Below, one piece after another: positions 31,086 through 37,797 of a DNA stretch of 37,797 nucleotides. Below the pieces are notes generated by a model. It was given only the letters and a program-made list of their open reading frames with translations. It was not told the origin of the DNA and made no database searches. Every line of letters begins with the position of its first letter. Positions within the stretch are counted from its first letter, which is position 1. Source of the stretch: Nitrososphaeria archaeon (GTDB lineage Archaea; Thermoproteota; Nitrososphaeria; JACIWG01); NCBI GenBank assembly GCA_029776125.1, contig JARVJS010000079.1, forward strand, positions 1 to 37,797, read 5' to 3'. The translations under genes and the position numbers were made by a program.

Positions 31086-32315
31086 CTATTCTATTATACC
31101 AGAACCTATGAGCCTCCACCTATCACTTACCCTCCTAGCTATAGCAACTCTAGCGCCTGGAAGTGCAGCAACAGGACGACGGAGCTTGACTTCAATGGTA
31201 TCGGACCTTGCCGAGGAAACGATACCTACAGTAACGGCAGTCCACACATTCAAACGTAACATTTCATTCATGACAATCTTTGTTACCGGAACCTCTTCCT
31301 CAAGACCTACAACCTTCTTAAAAAGGTTCACTTTCAAGCTCAGTGAATCGTATACTGGAAGGTCATAGTCAGTAGCACATACTACCGAGCCCACGAGGGA
31401 ATCGCTTTTAGTTAAAGATGGATCTAAATTTGTCCCTATGGCTACAAGACCGCCGCTTGTCACCTTATCCACTAACCCCGCACTAGTACTTAGAGACTTT
31501 ATGACAGTATTAATTGGAGTATACTCATTCTTTTCTTTATCTAGAATTCCCGGTAAAATTTTTATTTCATCGCCAACCTTAAACTGTCCTTGTATAAGTG
31601 ACCCACCAAGTACACCCCCCCTTAGGTCCATAAGGTCTGTGCCAGGCTTATTAACATCGAACGACCTAAGAACCTGCATTAAAGGCGGAGCGTTCAGATC
31701 TCTTACTGGAGTAGGGATATGCCTTTCTATTGCTTCGATAAGCGCATCAATATTTAATTTGTATGCAGCAGAAACCGGAATAATTGGAGCATTTTCTGCT
31801 ACAGTACCCTTAACAAAATTTTTTATAGCCAGATAATTTTCTCTAGCACGTTTATCGTCAACAAGGTCGACCTTATTTTGGACTATAACAATATTCTTTT
31901 TACCAAGCATATCGAGAGCGGCAAGATGCTCAGATGTTTGAGGCTGGGGAACCTTCTCGTCTGCGGCTATAACTAATATTGCACCGTCCATTAGAGCGGC
32001 ACCTGATAACATGTTAGCCATCAGACTTTCATGCCCAGGACAGTCAACAAAACTTACAACCCTAACAAGCTCAGCTGGAGAATTACAGGATGAACATGTT
32101 GGTAAGGTACTATAGTTTGATGGAGGAGAACATTTTGGGCATTTGTAGATTGCAGCATCAGCGTATCCAACACGAATTGTGATCCCACGCTTAAGCTCTT
32201 CACTATGCGTACTAGCCCACTTACCTGTCAAAGCCTGAACTAAGGTTGTTTTACCATGGTCAACATGCCCTGCTGTACCAATGTTTACTTCAGGCTGGCG
32301 TGGGATCTTATACAA
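31086..32315 (-). CDS. eif2g: Translation initiation factor aIF2 subunit gamma
   Basis: The GTPase subunit that carries initiator Met-tRNA to the small ribosomal subunit. From the N-terminus: G1 loop GHVDHGKTT, a zinc knuckle with two CxxC pairs (CPKC and CSSC) between switch 1 and switch 2, G3 DCPGHE, G4 NKVD, then two beta-barrel domains. The length of about 409 residues is normal. The TTG at 32315 is preferred because AGGTGA is five bases upstream and gives MYKIPRQPEVNIG; a GTG at 32324 would overlap that site. It follows rps6e closely and precedes the PIN gene. Confidence 0.96.
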   Translation of the reverse strand: MYKIPRQPEVNIGTAGHVDHGKTTLVQALTGKWASTHSEELKRGITIRVGYADAAIYKCPKCSPPSNYSTLPTCSSCNSPAELVRVVSFVDCPGHESLMANMLSGAALMDGAILVIAADEKVPQPQTSEHLAALDMLGKKNIVIVQNKVDLVDDKRARENYLAIKNFVKGTVAENAPIIPVSAAYKLNIDALIEAIERHIPTPVRDLNAPPLMQVLRSFDVNKPGTDLMDLRGGVLGGSLIQGQFKVGDEIKILPGILDKEKNEYTPINTVIKSLSTSAGLVDKVTSGGLVAIGTNLDPSLTKSDSLVGSVVCATDYDLPVYDSLSLKVNLFKKVVGLEEEVPVTKIVMNEMLRLNVWTAVTVGIVSSARSDTIEVKLRRPVAALPGARVAIARRVSDRWRLIGSGIIE

Positions 32316-32329
32316 GTGATTCACCTATT

Positions 32330-32695
32330 CTAGGATTTTATTTCTTCTGCTTCAGCTGGCAAGAGTACAGCATTTATTTGATAAATGTCTTCTGTTACAG
32401 TATTACCTCTAACAAGCTTTCTACGCCTCTCACCTGGCCTGACCTTTTTTAAACCTACACCTTTCGTAAGCAATGCATACTTTTTAACTCCACCCGGAAT
32501 ATCAGCTCGCATAGGAAAACCCGCCTTGTCGGAGCCGCCTGTTATCTTGATTTTCCCGTTGACGCCCAAGACTGAGCCATCTATTATATCATTTATTTTT
32601 AGACCTAGAAATGGTGCAGCCTGCTGGTCTTTAACTTCATATACTGTAGATTTTCCGGTTTTTGGATCAGATAGTACTATTTTAAAGTTGGCCAT
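32330..32695 (-). CDS. rps6e: Small ribosomal subunit protein S6e
   Basis: The 121-residue archaeal S6e has the core beta-barrel blocks: MANFKIVLSDPKTGKS, FLGLKINDIIDGS, the GGSDKAGFPMRADIPGGVKKYALLTKGVGLK signature and PGERRRKLVRGNTVTEDIYQIN. It lacks the long phosphorylated tail of eukaryotic S6. The ATG is at 32695. It lies between aIF5B (73 bases upstream) and aIF2-gamma, a usual archaeal order. Confidence 0.97.
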   Translation of the reverse strand: MANFKIVLSDPKTGKSTVYEVKDQQAAPFLGLKINDIIDGSVLGVNGKIKITGGSDKAGFPMRADIPGGVKKYALLTKGVGLKKVRPGERRRKLVRGNTVTEDIYQINAVLLPAEAEEIKS

Positions 32696-32768
32696 ATTTT
32701 ATTGCTCACTACCACAGAGCAGAACAATGGTATGTTATAAAATTTTGATTTTTATATTCGCTCACCCT

Positions 32769-34550
32769 TTAAAGGAATATGAAGGAAGAATCTTTAGATC
32801 TTTTTATTTTTATTATTTCATCTAAAAGTCTTCGTTCTTCTTCACTTAATTTTTCCAAATACTTTGTTTTCAAAAGTTTTACATCGTTGACAGATGGCGA
32901 AGAATAGAGTATATCCCCTTCATCAAATGTTCTACCAACAAAGGCTTCTTTAATTGATACTGCGACCTGTTGACCTTTATAGGCTATGTCAAGACTTTTA
33001 CCCCTATCCTGTATACCGCTAACAACACCAACAGGCTCACCATCTTCTCTCATAAGCGGAAAACGTTTAAGCCTACCTTCCATCACTTCGACACCAAATA
33101 TTGCAGGATTACTCCTCCTGAACACGTAACCTTTTAAAACCTGTATTTTACACGGTAAAATAAGTGAACCGAATTCGGCAGACTCTCTCCTTAACCTTTC
33201 ACTTTCAACCCACTTCAAGTAACCATCTATCATATTAAATATTACAGGATCACTAAAGGTTTTGATACCTTTTGCAATAATAAGTTCTTCAGCATCAGGA
33301 TAAACTTTGACATGAAAATGCAATATAGCACCTAAAAGGGGGTCTCTCTCCGCAACTGTAATCGCTTCGATTACATCCCGCTTAGATACGGGGCCTATAT
33401 CTGCTAAACGAACAGGAATACCTTTTTTTCTAAGAAAGTTTACTATAGCTTCAAGTGAACCAAGTGCGTCAGCCTTAACAATCACACCAAGCTCATCCTT
33501 CAAAAAGGTTAAATCTTTAACTTCACTTTCAATCTGAATTTTTACTTCTTCAAACTTTGACATATCCTCTAAGCCGATAAACCTAGAGCCGGCCAAAACA
33601 CCGTCAAGTTCGGGTGAAACAATCTTAACACCAGCAGCAGCATAAACTTCACTTACATGATTAAATTTGTCCATAGGATCACGCATTTCATCTAAAGGCT
33701 TAGGCATCAAAAGAGCCCTTACACGTATCAGATGTGCACCATCCCTCTTCAACATCACAAGGGAATCATTTACTTTTAAAACACCTTCAATAAGGATGGC
33801 GTCTGCGGTAACACCCAAACCAACCTCCTCCTTGACCTCAAGCACTATACCGGATGGTGTACCAAGCTTATATGCGAGCTGAGAACTCATATAATGCTGT
33901 GTCAGCCCAACAATTATAGAGAGAAGTTCGGGAATACCTTCACCAGTTTTTGCACTAACAGGCACTATAGCAATTTCCTTAGTAAAATTTTTTACCCTAG
34001 AATAGAGATCAGACCTAAATCCAAGCTGTGAAAGGCTTCCCACAACAGTATAGAGTTGACGTTCCAGAATTTCTATAACCGAAGGAGATTGAATTTTAAG
34101 GGATTCTGTTACAAATGATGTAGGACCAGGTTTCCAGCCACTTATCATGTCAATTTTATTTAAGGCGACAACAAATGGAACACGCCTTTCTCTCAAAATA
34201 TTTATGCTTTCAACAGTCTGAGCTTCAACACCTTTCATTACGTCCACAACAAGTATAGAGAAATCTGCTGCAGAGCCACCCCGTACCCTAAGATTCGAGA
34301 AAACTTCATGCCCTGGTGTGTCTATTACCAACAGTCCAGGAACCTTGATTTCACCACCAACCTTTGATAATAGTGGACCACAAATTTCAGTTAGAGTTTC
34401 TTTAGGAAATATACTTGCACCAATATGCTGTGTTATACCACCGCTTTCCCTAGCTTGAACAGCGGTCTTCCTAATTTTATCCAATAGAGAAGTTTTTCCG
34501 GAATCCACGTGCCCTAATACAACCACAATAGGTTGCCTTAATCTATTCAA
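32769..34550 (-). CDS. infB: Translation initiation factor aIF5B (IF2 homologue)
   Basis: The ribosome-dependent GTPase that joins subunits at initiation. G1 GHVDSGKT at residues 13-20, switch 1 with GGITQHIGAS, G3 DTPGHE and G4 NKID are intact, followed by the beta-barrel domain II, domain III and the C-terminal domain IV that binds the tRNA acceptor end. At 593 residues it has the normal archaeal size, and no intein is present. The start is TTG at 34550 with AGGTGTGA upstream. Unlike many archaeal genomes, no nucleoside diphosphate kinase gene lies between rpl24e and this gene. Confidence 0.97.
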   Translation of the reverse strand: MNRLRQPIVVVLGHVDSGKTSLLDKIRKTAVQARESGGITQHIGASIFPKETLTEICGPLLSKVGGEIKVPGLLVIDTPGHEVFSNLRVRGGSAADFSILVVDVMKGVEAQTVESINILRERRVPFVVALNKIDMISGWKPGPTSFVTESLKIQSPSVIEILERQLYTVVGSLSQLGFRSDLYSRVKNFTKEIAIVPVSAKTGEGIPELLSIIVGLTQHYMSSQLAYKLGTPSGIVLEVKEEVGLGVTADAILIEGVLKVNDSLVMLKRDGAHLIRVRALLMPKPLDEMRDPMDKFNHVSEVYAAAGVKIVSPELDGVLAGSRFIGLEDMSKFEEVKIQIESEVKDLTFLKDELGVIVKADALGSLEAIVNFLRKKGIPVRLADIGPVSKRDVIEAITVAERDPLLGAILHFHVKVYPDAEELIIAKGIKTFSDPVIFNMIDGYLKWVESERLRRESAEFGSLILPCKIQVLKGYVFRRSNPAIFGVEVMEGRLKRFPLMREDGEPVGVVSGIQDRGKSLDIAYKGQQVAVSIKEAFVGRTFDEGDILYSSPSVNDVKLLKTKYLEKLSEEERRLLDEIIKIKRSKDSSFIFL

Positions 34551-34613
34551 AGAAAATCACACCTACACACTTACAACTATTCCATAAAAATGGGATTATA
34601 TAATAATTTTAAT

Positions 34614-34811
34614 CTATGATTTCTTAGCAGTTCTTTTAGGATGCTTATCAGTCCATTTTAACTTTCTAGGATCCCTTTTTAGAACCAGCATATTCTTTCT
34701 ACATTTTGAAGAACAAAACCAGAGCATTGTACCATCATTCCTTACAAAGGCTATACCAGTACCCATTTCTATTGTAGAACCACAAAATGAACACTTTTTC
34801 TGGAATGACAT
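34614..34811 (-). CDS. rpl24e: Large ribosomal subunit protein L24e
   Basis: A 65-residue zinc protein with the TRASH-like L24e site: C7 and C10 (CSFC) and C33 and C37 (CSSKC). The GTGIAFVRNDGTMLWF and RDPRKLKWTDKHPK segments are typical. The ATG is at 34811, seven bases after the rps28e stop. The gap of 63 bases downstream to aIF5B is where ndk would be in other archaea; I see nothing coding in it. Confidence 0.97.
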   Translation of the reverse strand: MSFQKKCSFCGSTIEMGTGIAFVRNDGTMLWFCSSKCRKNMLVLKRDPRKLKWTDKHPKRTAKKS

Positions 34812-34818
34812 ATTAGGG

Positions 34819-35034
34819 TCACTTTATCTTCTTTGCCTCGAGTTCAGTGTCTCTTAACATTACAATGTCCCCAATTCTAACAGGACCCTTAACGTTTCTA
34901 GTTAAGATCCTATTCTTGTCCCTACCCTCTAAAATTTTGACCCTCACCTGTGTAACTTCTCCAGCAACACCAGTCCTACCTACTATTTGAACAACTTCAG
35001 CAGGTGTCGGCTTTTCTTCAGTTTTCACAGACAT
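34819..35034 (-). CDS. rps28e: Small ribosomal subunit protein S28e
   Basis: A small OB-fold protein of about 71 residues with the S28e core VVQIVGRTGVAGEVTQVRVKILEGRDKNRILTRNVKGPV and the ending RDTELEAKKI. The ATG at 35034 has AGGTG about six bases upstream and is preferred over GTG 35043. It lies between rpl7ae and rpl24e, an order kept across archaea. Confidence 0.96.
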   Translation of the reverse strand: MSVKTEEKPTPAEVVQIVGRTGVAGEVTQVRVKILEGRDKNRILTRNVKGPVRIGDIVMLRDTELEAKKIK

Positions 35035-35052
35035 ACTAGACACCTAAAAATT

Positions 35053-35460
35053 TTATGATTGAGGTTTAAGCTTTGAAACAGACTTTATTAGATCGTCTAA
35101 AAGTGGAGCAGTTTCACCTGGTTCAATTATGCAGACTGAAGCAGCCGGAACATCTATTCCAACAGCAGCACCAAGCTGACTCTTACTTGAAACGTAAACG
35201 TATGGTATCTTTTTTTCTTCACATAATATTGGAAGGTGAGCTACAATTTCAGGTGGATCTACATCTTCAGCTATAACTACTAGTTTGGCAACACCACGCT
35301 CTACACTTTTTGTAACCTCATTTGTACCCTTTTTAACCTTACCTGATTCAGAGGCTCTTCTTAATATTTCGTAAACAGAATCCATAATTTCCTTTGGAGT
35401 TTCAAATTTCACATAGTACGCCTTCCGACTAGACTCATCCTTTCTGGCCGACATAGTCAT
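35053..35460 (-). CDS. rpl7ae: Large ribosomal subunit protein L7Ae
   Basis: L7Ae binds kink-turn RNA and is a part of the ribosome, of box C/D and H/ACA guide RNPs and of archaeal RNase P. Typical blocks are KKGTNEVTKSVERG, the RNA-contacting start of the fold, and VIAEDVDPPEIVAHLPILCEEKKIPYVYVSSKSQLGAAVG. The full frame opens at 35499 with residues that do not fit the family; ATG 35460 (or ATG 35454) gives about 135 or 133 residues and the normal N-terminus. GGAGG at 35474-35478 and a TATA-like element at about 35490-35497 suggest that transcription can also begin here. Confidence 0.96.
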   Translation of the reverse strand: MTMSARKDESSRKAYYVKFETPKEIMDSVYEILRRASESGKVKKGTNEVTKSVERGVAKLVVIAEDVDPPEIVAHLPILCEEKKIPYVYVSSKSQLGAAVGIDVPAASVCIIEPGETAPLLDDLIKSVSKLKPQS

Positions 35461-35522
35461 CAAGTCCCTAAAACCTCCATTTAACCAGAATATAAACATA
35501 ACCTTTAATAAATTTTCTTAAG

Positions 35523-37268
35523 CTATCTTGTGGAAAAGTACAATTTTACAATGTTATCCTGCTTACTATCAATTCTAGCAAAACCTTCACGTTCTAACTG
35601 AACTATTGAGCCAACAGGTTCTTCAGCCAAACCTTTTTCCCCAAACCCTTCGATCAATTCCCCATTAGGTGTAATCATCTGAACTTTTACACACTCTGTT
35701 ACTGGAACCCAATGTATGAGTGGCGCATCAAGCTTTTTTGCAGTCTCAATATCAAAACTATGCACCCTAGCTTCTGCATAAGTAAACTTTAAATTAAATT
35801 CTGTAAGGTTAGCAAAACCCATTAGTCTAAAGACATTAAATTTTTTGATTAATTCAAGGTCATTCTTACTAATATAAACTTTTAATACACTGTTTTCTGG
35901 AATTAGACTTATACTCCTATAACCCATAGAATCAACATTAGGATGCTTCCTCAAAACAATTTTCCGTTCCTCACCAAAACCTCTTATAGCCAGGACTATC
36001 GGATTAAACACAGCAAAATATCTAGGAGCTATTGGGTCAACAATCTTCTTATTTATAGAATATAAAGTTGTCCAGCTTATTGTTGCATCAACAGGTTTAA
36101 TGTTGACTTCATAAATTATCTGTCTTATAGTTTCAGGAAGAATGCCACGCCTTCTTAGGGCTTTAAAGGTTGCAAGCCGTGGATCATCAAATCCACTATA
36201 CAGGCCTTTGGCTATACCCTGCATAATCTTAGATTTACTTAAAACGCCCCCTTCAATTTTGAGTCTTCCATAATGTATTGCTGTAGGATAGACCCATCCG
36301 AGGTAAGAGTACATGTATTTTTGGCGAACCATGTTGGTATAATGTTCTTTTCCTCTAATAATGTGTGTTACACCCATCAAATGGTCATCAAGACCTGCTG
36401 AAAAATTGTAAAGAGGCCAAACCCTATACTTAGAGCCAACACGCGGGTGAGGATGTCTTCTTGTATCAACTATCCTTAATGCAGGCCAATCCCTTACTGC
36501 TGGATTAGGATGGTTTAAATCAGTTTTTATTCGAAGAACAGCTCGGCCTTCACCAAAAGTGCCGTCTAGCATCTTATCAAAACGTTCAAGATTTTCTTTT
36601 ACAGAAAGACTTCTACAAGGACAAGGCCTTTTTTCGACCAAAAGCTTCTTAAACGCTTCACCTTCACATGTGCAAACGTACGCACCTTCAACTTCAATAA
36701 GCTTTCTGGCATATTCATAATATATTGGTAAGCGATCACTTTGAATATATTCCTCATCCCATTCACACTTTAACCATCTTAGATCATCCTTAATTGATTC
36801 ATAGAATGGTAACGAAGCCTTCTTTAGCCTGGGATCTGTATCCTCAAACCTTAAAATAAACTTACCACCATACATTCTCGCGTAATCATGTGATAATATT
36901 ATTGCTCTTGCAGAACCGAGATGGAGCACACAATCAGGGTTCGGAGCAAAACGTGTAACAACTTTTCCATATTTTTCAACTTCAGGAAGTGGGGGTAAAA
37001 TTTTTTCCTCCTTCTTTGGTTGAGCATGCCTTTCTCCAAAAGAATATTGGGATAAAAGATTTTTTTGATCTTCTAAACTCAGGCTATTAATTTGCTCAGA
37101 AATTTCATTTACTATTTTAACCAGATTTCTAGCATTAGACTTTAATTCAGGCCTTTCGCCGAAAACTTTACCTAGTACAGCTTGAGGATTACACTTGCCC
37201 CCAAACTTTACAGCATTTTCTAGAGCATATTTTCTTATAAGTTCTTCAATTTCTTTTTCCTGGAACAA
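35523..37268 (-). CDS. gltX: Glutamyl-tRNA synthetase (archaeal type)
   Basis: A class I synthetase of 581 residues of the GlxRS archaeal/eukaryal type, with an N-terminal helical extension (about 1-95) and an all-beta C-terminal anticodon region. The HIGH motif is H-L-G-S at 116-119 (in PNPDCVLHLGSARA), and the KMSKS counterpart is L-S-K-S-K at 343-347. A CxC...CxC zinc site (C199, C201, C216, C218) is visible. It charges tRNA-Glu and, in archaea using GatDE, is non-discriminating in supplying only Glu. The start is TTG, one base after the stop of the prenyl synthase gene. The pairing with that gene is seen in many archaea. Confidence 0.96.
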   Translation of the reverse strand: MFQEKEIEELIRKYALENAVKFGGKCNPQAVLGKVFGERPELKSNARNLVKIVNEISEQINSLSLEDQKNLLSQYSFGERHAQPKKEEKILPPLPEVEKYGKVVTRFAPNPDCVLHLGSARAIILSHDYARMYGGKFILRFEDTDPRLKKASLPFYESIKDDLRWLKCEWDEEYIQSDRLPIYYEYARKLIEVEGAYVCTCEGEAFKKLLVEKRPCPCRSLSVKENLERFDKMLDGTFGEGRAVLRIKTDLNHPNPAVRDWPALRIVDTRRHPHPRVGSKYRVWPLYNFSAGLDDHLMGVTHIIRGKEHYTNMVRQKYMYSYLGWVYPTAIHYGRLKIEGGVLSKSKIMQGIAKGLYSGFDDPRLATFKALRRRGILPETIRQIIYEVNIKPVDATISWTTLYSINKKIVDPIAPRYFAVFNPIVLAIRGFGEERKIVLRKHPNVDSMGYRSISLIPENSVLKVYISKNDLELIKKFNVFRLMGFANLTEFNLKFTYAEARVHSFDIETAKKLDAPLIHWVPVTECVKVQMITPNGELIEGFGEKGLAEEPVGSIVQLEREGFARIDSKQDNIVKLYFSTR

Positions 37269-37269
37269 T

Positions 37270-37797
37270 TTACCTACTCCTACTTGAGGCCTCCATTGTC
37301 AAATTTATTAACATGTCCCTAGCCCTAGATTTTGGAAAAGTTTGGAGAATGGATATTGCCTTTTCTGATAGCAGCTTAGCTTCAAATCTAACCCTTTCAG
37401 GAGCGCCAGATGATATAATTATGGATAAGGCATCATTTATTTCTGCATTTGAAGCCTTACGATTGCCTAAGATTGATAAAAGTTTAGACCTTTCACTTTC
37501 AGAAACACTTTCTAGCACATATCTTATAACTAAGGTTTTCTTCCCCTCTCTAATATCATTCCCAACAGGTTTACCTGTTACTAAAGGATCTCCAGTTATA
37601 GCAAGAACATCATCAACTAGTTGAAAGCATAAGCCATATAGTCTACCAAACTCCTTCAATTTTTCTATAGAAGAATCATCTGCACCACCTAGGACAGCAC
37701 CTATTATAGTACAAGCTTTAAACAAGGATGAAGTCTTCAATTCTATAAGATGGTAGTATTCCTCTTTAGAAGGAAACACTTTTGACTCAGCAATTTT
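37270..37797 (-). CDS. idsA: Geranylgeranyl diphosphate synthase, C-terminal part
   Basis: Cut by the right edge: the frame stays open to the last base, so only the C-terminal 175 or so residues are seen. The second aspartate-rich motif is FQLVDDVLA, followed by the typical TGKPVGNDIREGKKT segment; the first DDxxD motif is off the window. It makes C20 (or related) isoprenyl diphosphate for archaeal membrane ether lipids from IPP and DMAPP. The second motif lacks the final Asp of DDxxD, which is a variation to note but not proof of loss. It is one base upstream of gltX, probably in one operon. Confidence 0.92.
   Translation of the reverse strand, partial: KIAESKVFPSKEEYYHLIELKTSSLFKACTIIGAVLGGADDSSIEKLKEFGRLYGLCFQLVDDVLAITGDPLVTGKPVGNDIREGKKTLVIRYVLESVSESERSKLLSILGNRKASNAEINDALSIIISSGAPERVRFEAKLLSEKAISILQTFPKSRARDMLINLTMEASSRSR

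Overview
The window is a dense, AT-rich (judged by eye) stretch of an archaeal chromosome. It carries a CdvB/CdvC (ESCRT-III/Vps4) division locus, Alba, archaeal RNA polymerase subunits Rpo7 and Spt4, aIF2-gamma, aIF5B, archaemetzincin, a two-subunit-type GMP synthase and archaeal-type AspRS and GluRS. Cdv genes together with a canonical SMC-ScpA pair point to a TACK-superphylum lineage outside the Sulfolobales-type Crenarchaeota, for example a thaumarchaeal, aigarchaeal or bathyarchaeal relative. Alba and a two-CXXC protein disulfide oxidoreductase fit a thermophile. This placement is inference; no rRNA gene is present.

Region 1 (1-11.7 kb, minus strand) holds an SMC-ScpA-(probable ScpB) operon, the NAD(P)HX repair enzyme Nnr, an M20-type hydrolase with a degraded metal site, a class I fumarase alpha/beta pair, a protein disulfide oxidoreductase, a URO-D-like protein and a sugar-nucleotide epimerase. 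Region 2 (11.8-19.1 kb, mixed strands) holds a small NitrOD5-like protein, tRNA-Asp(GTC), a 4-OT tautomerase, a secreted CAP-domain protein divergent from a C45 Ntn-hydrolase, GMP synthase with a small partner, archaemetzincin, Alba, and a zinc/KH NusA-like protein overlapping AspRS.

Region 3 (19.1-26.3 kb) is the cell-division and cell-surface region. A minus-strand cdvB-paralog, cdvB, cdvC operon is divergent from a TrmB-like regulator with an unrecognised C-terminal domain. A large hairpin followed by T7 separates the paralog from cdvB-cdvC. Next come a small membrane protein, an S-layer-like protein with an eleven-residue-repeat stalk and a strong terminator, and an Lrp/AsnC regulator. 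Region 4 (26.4-28.7 kb) is a two-gene operon of an HExxH protein and a nucleotidyltransferase-kinase fusion, the best candidate here for an undescribed system.

Region 5 (28.7-37.8 kb, minus strand) is an information-processing superoperon: GGPP synthase (partial), GluRS, L7Ae, S28e, L24e, aIF5B, S6e, aIF2-gamma, a PIN nuclease, Rpo7, Spt4, dephospho-CoA kinase, S24e and S27ae.

First genes of transcription units usually have a TATA-like box centred about 26-28 bases before the start codon, so their mRNAs are probably leaderless. Operon-internal genes use GGTGA-type ribosome binding sites, and TTG starts are frequent. Several starts below were chosen on these grounds. Convergent genes nearly always abut or overlap. 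No gap without a gene exceeds 300 bases, and I see no insertion sequence, integrase, attachment site or CRISPR array.
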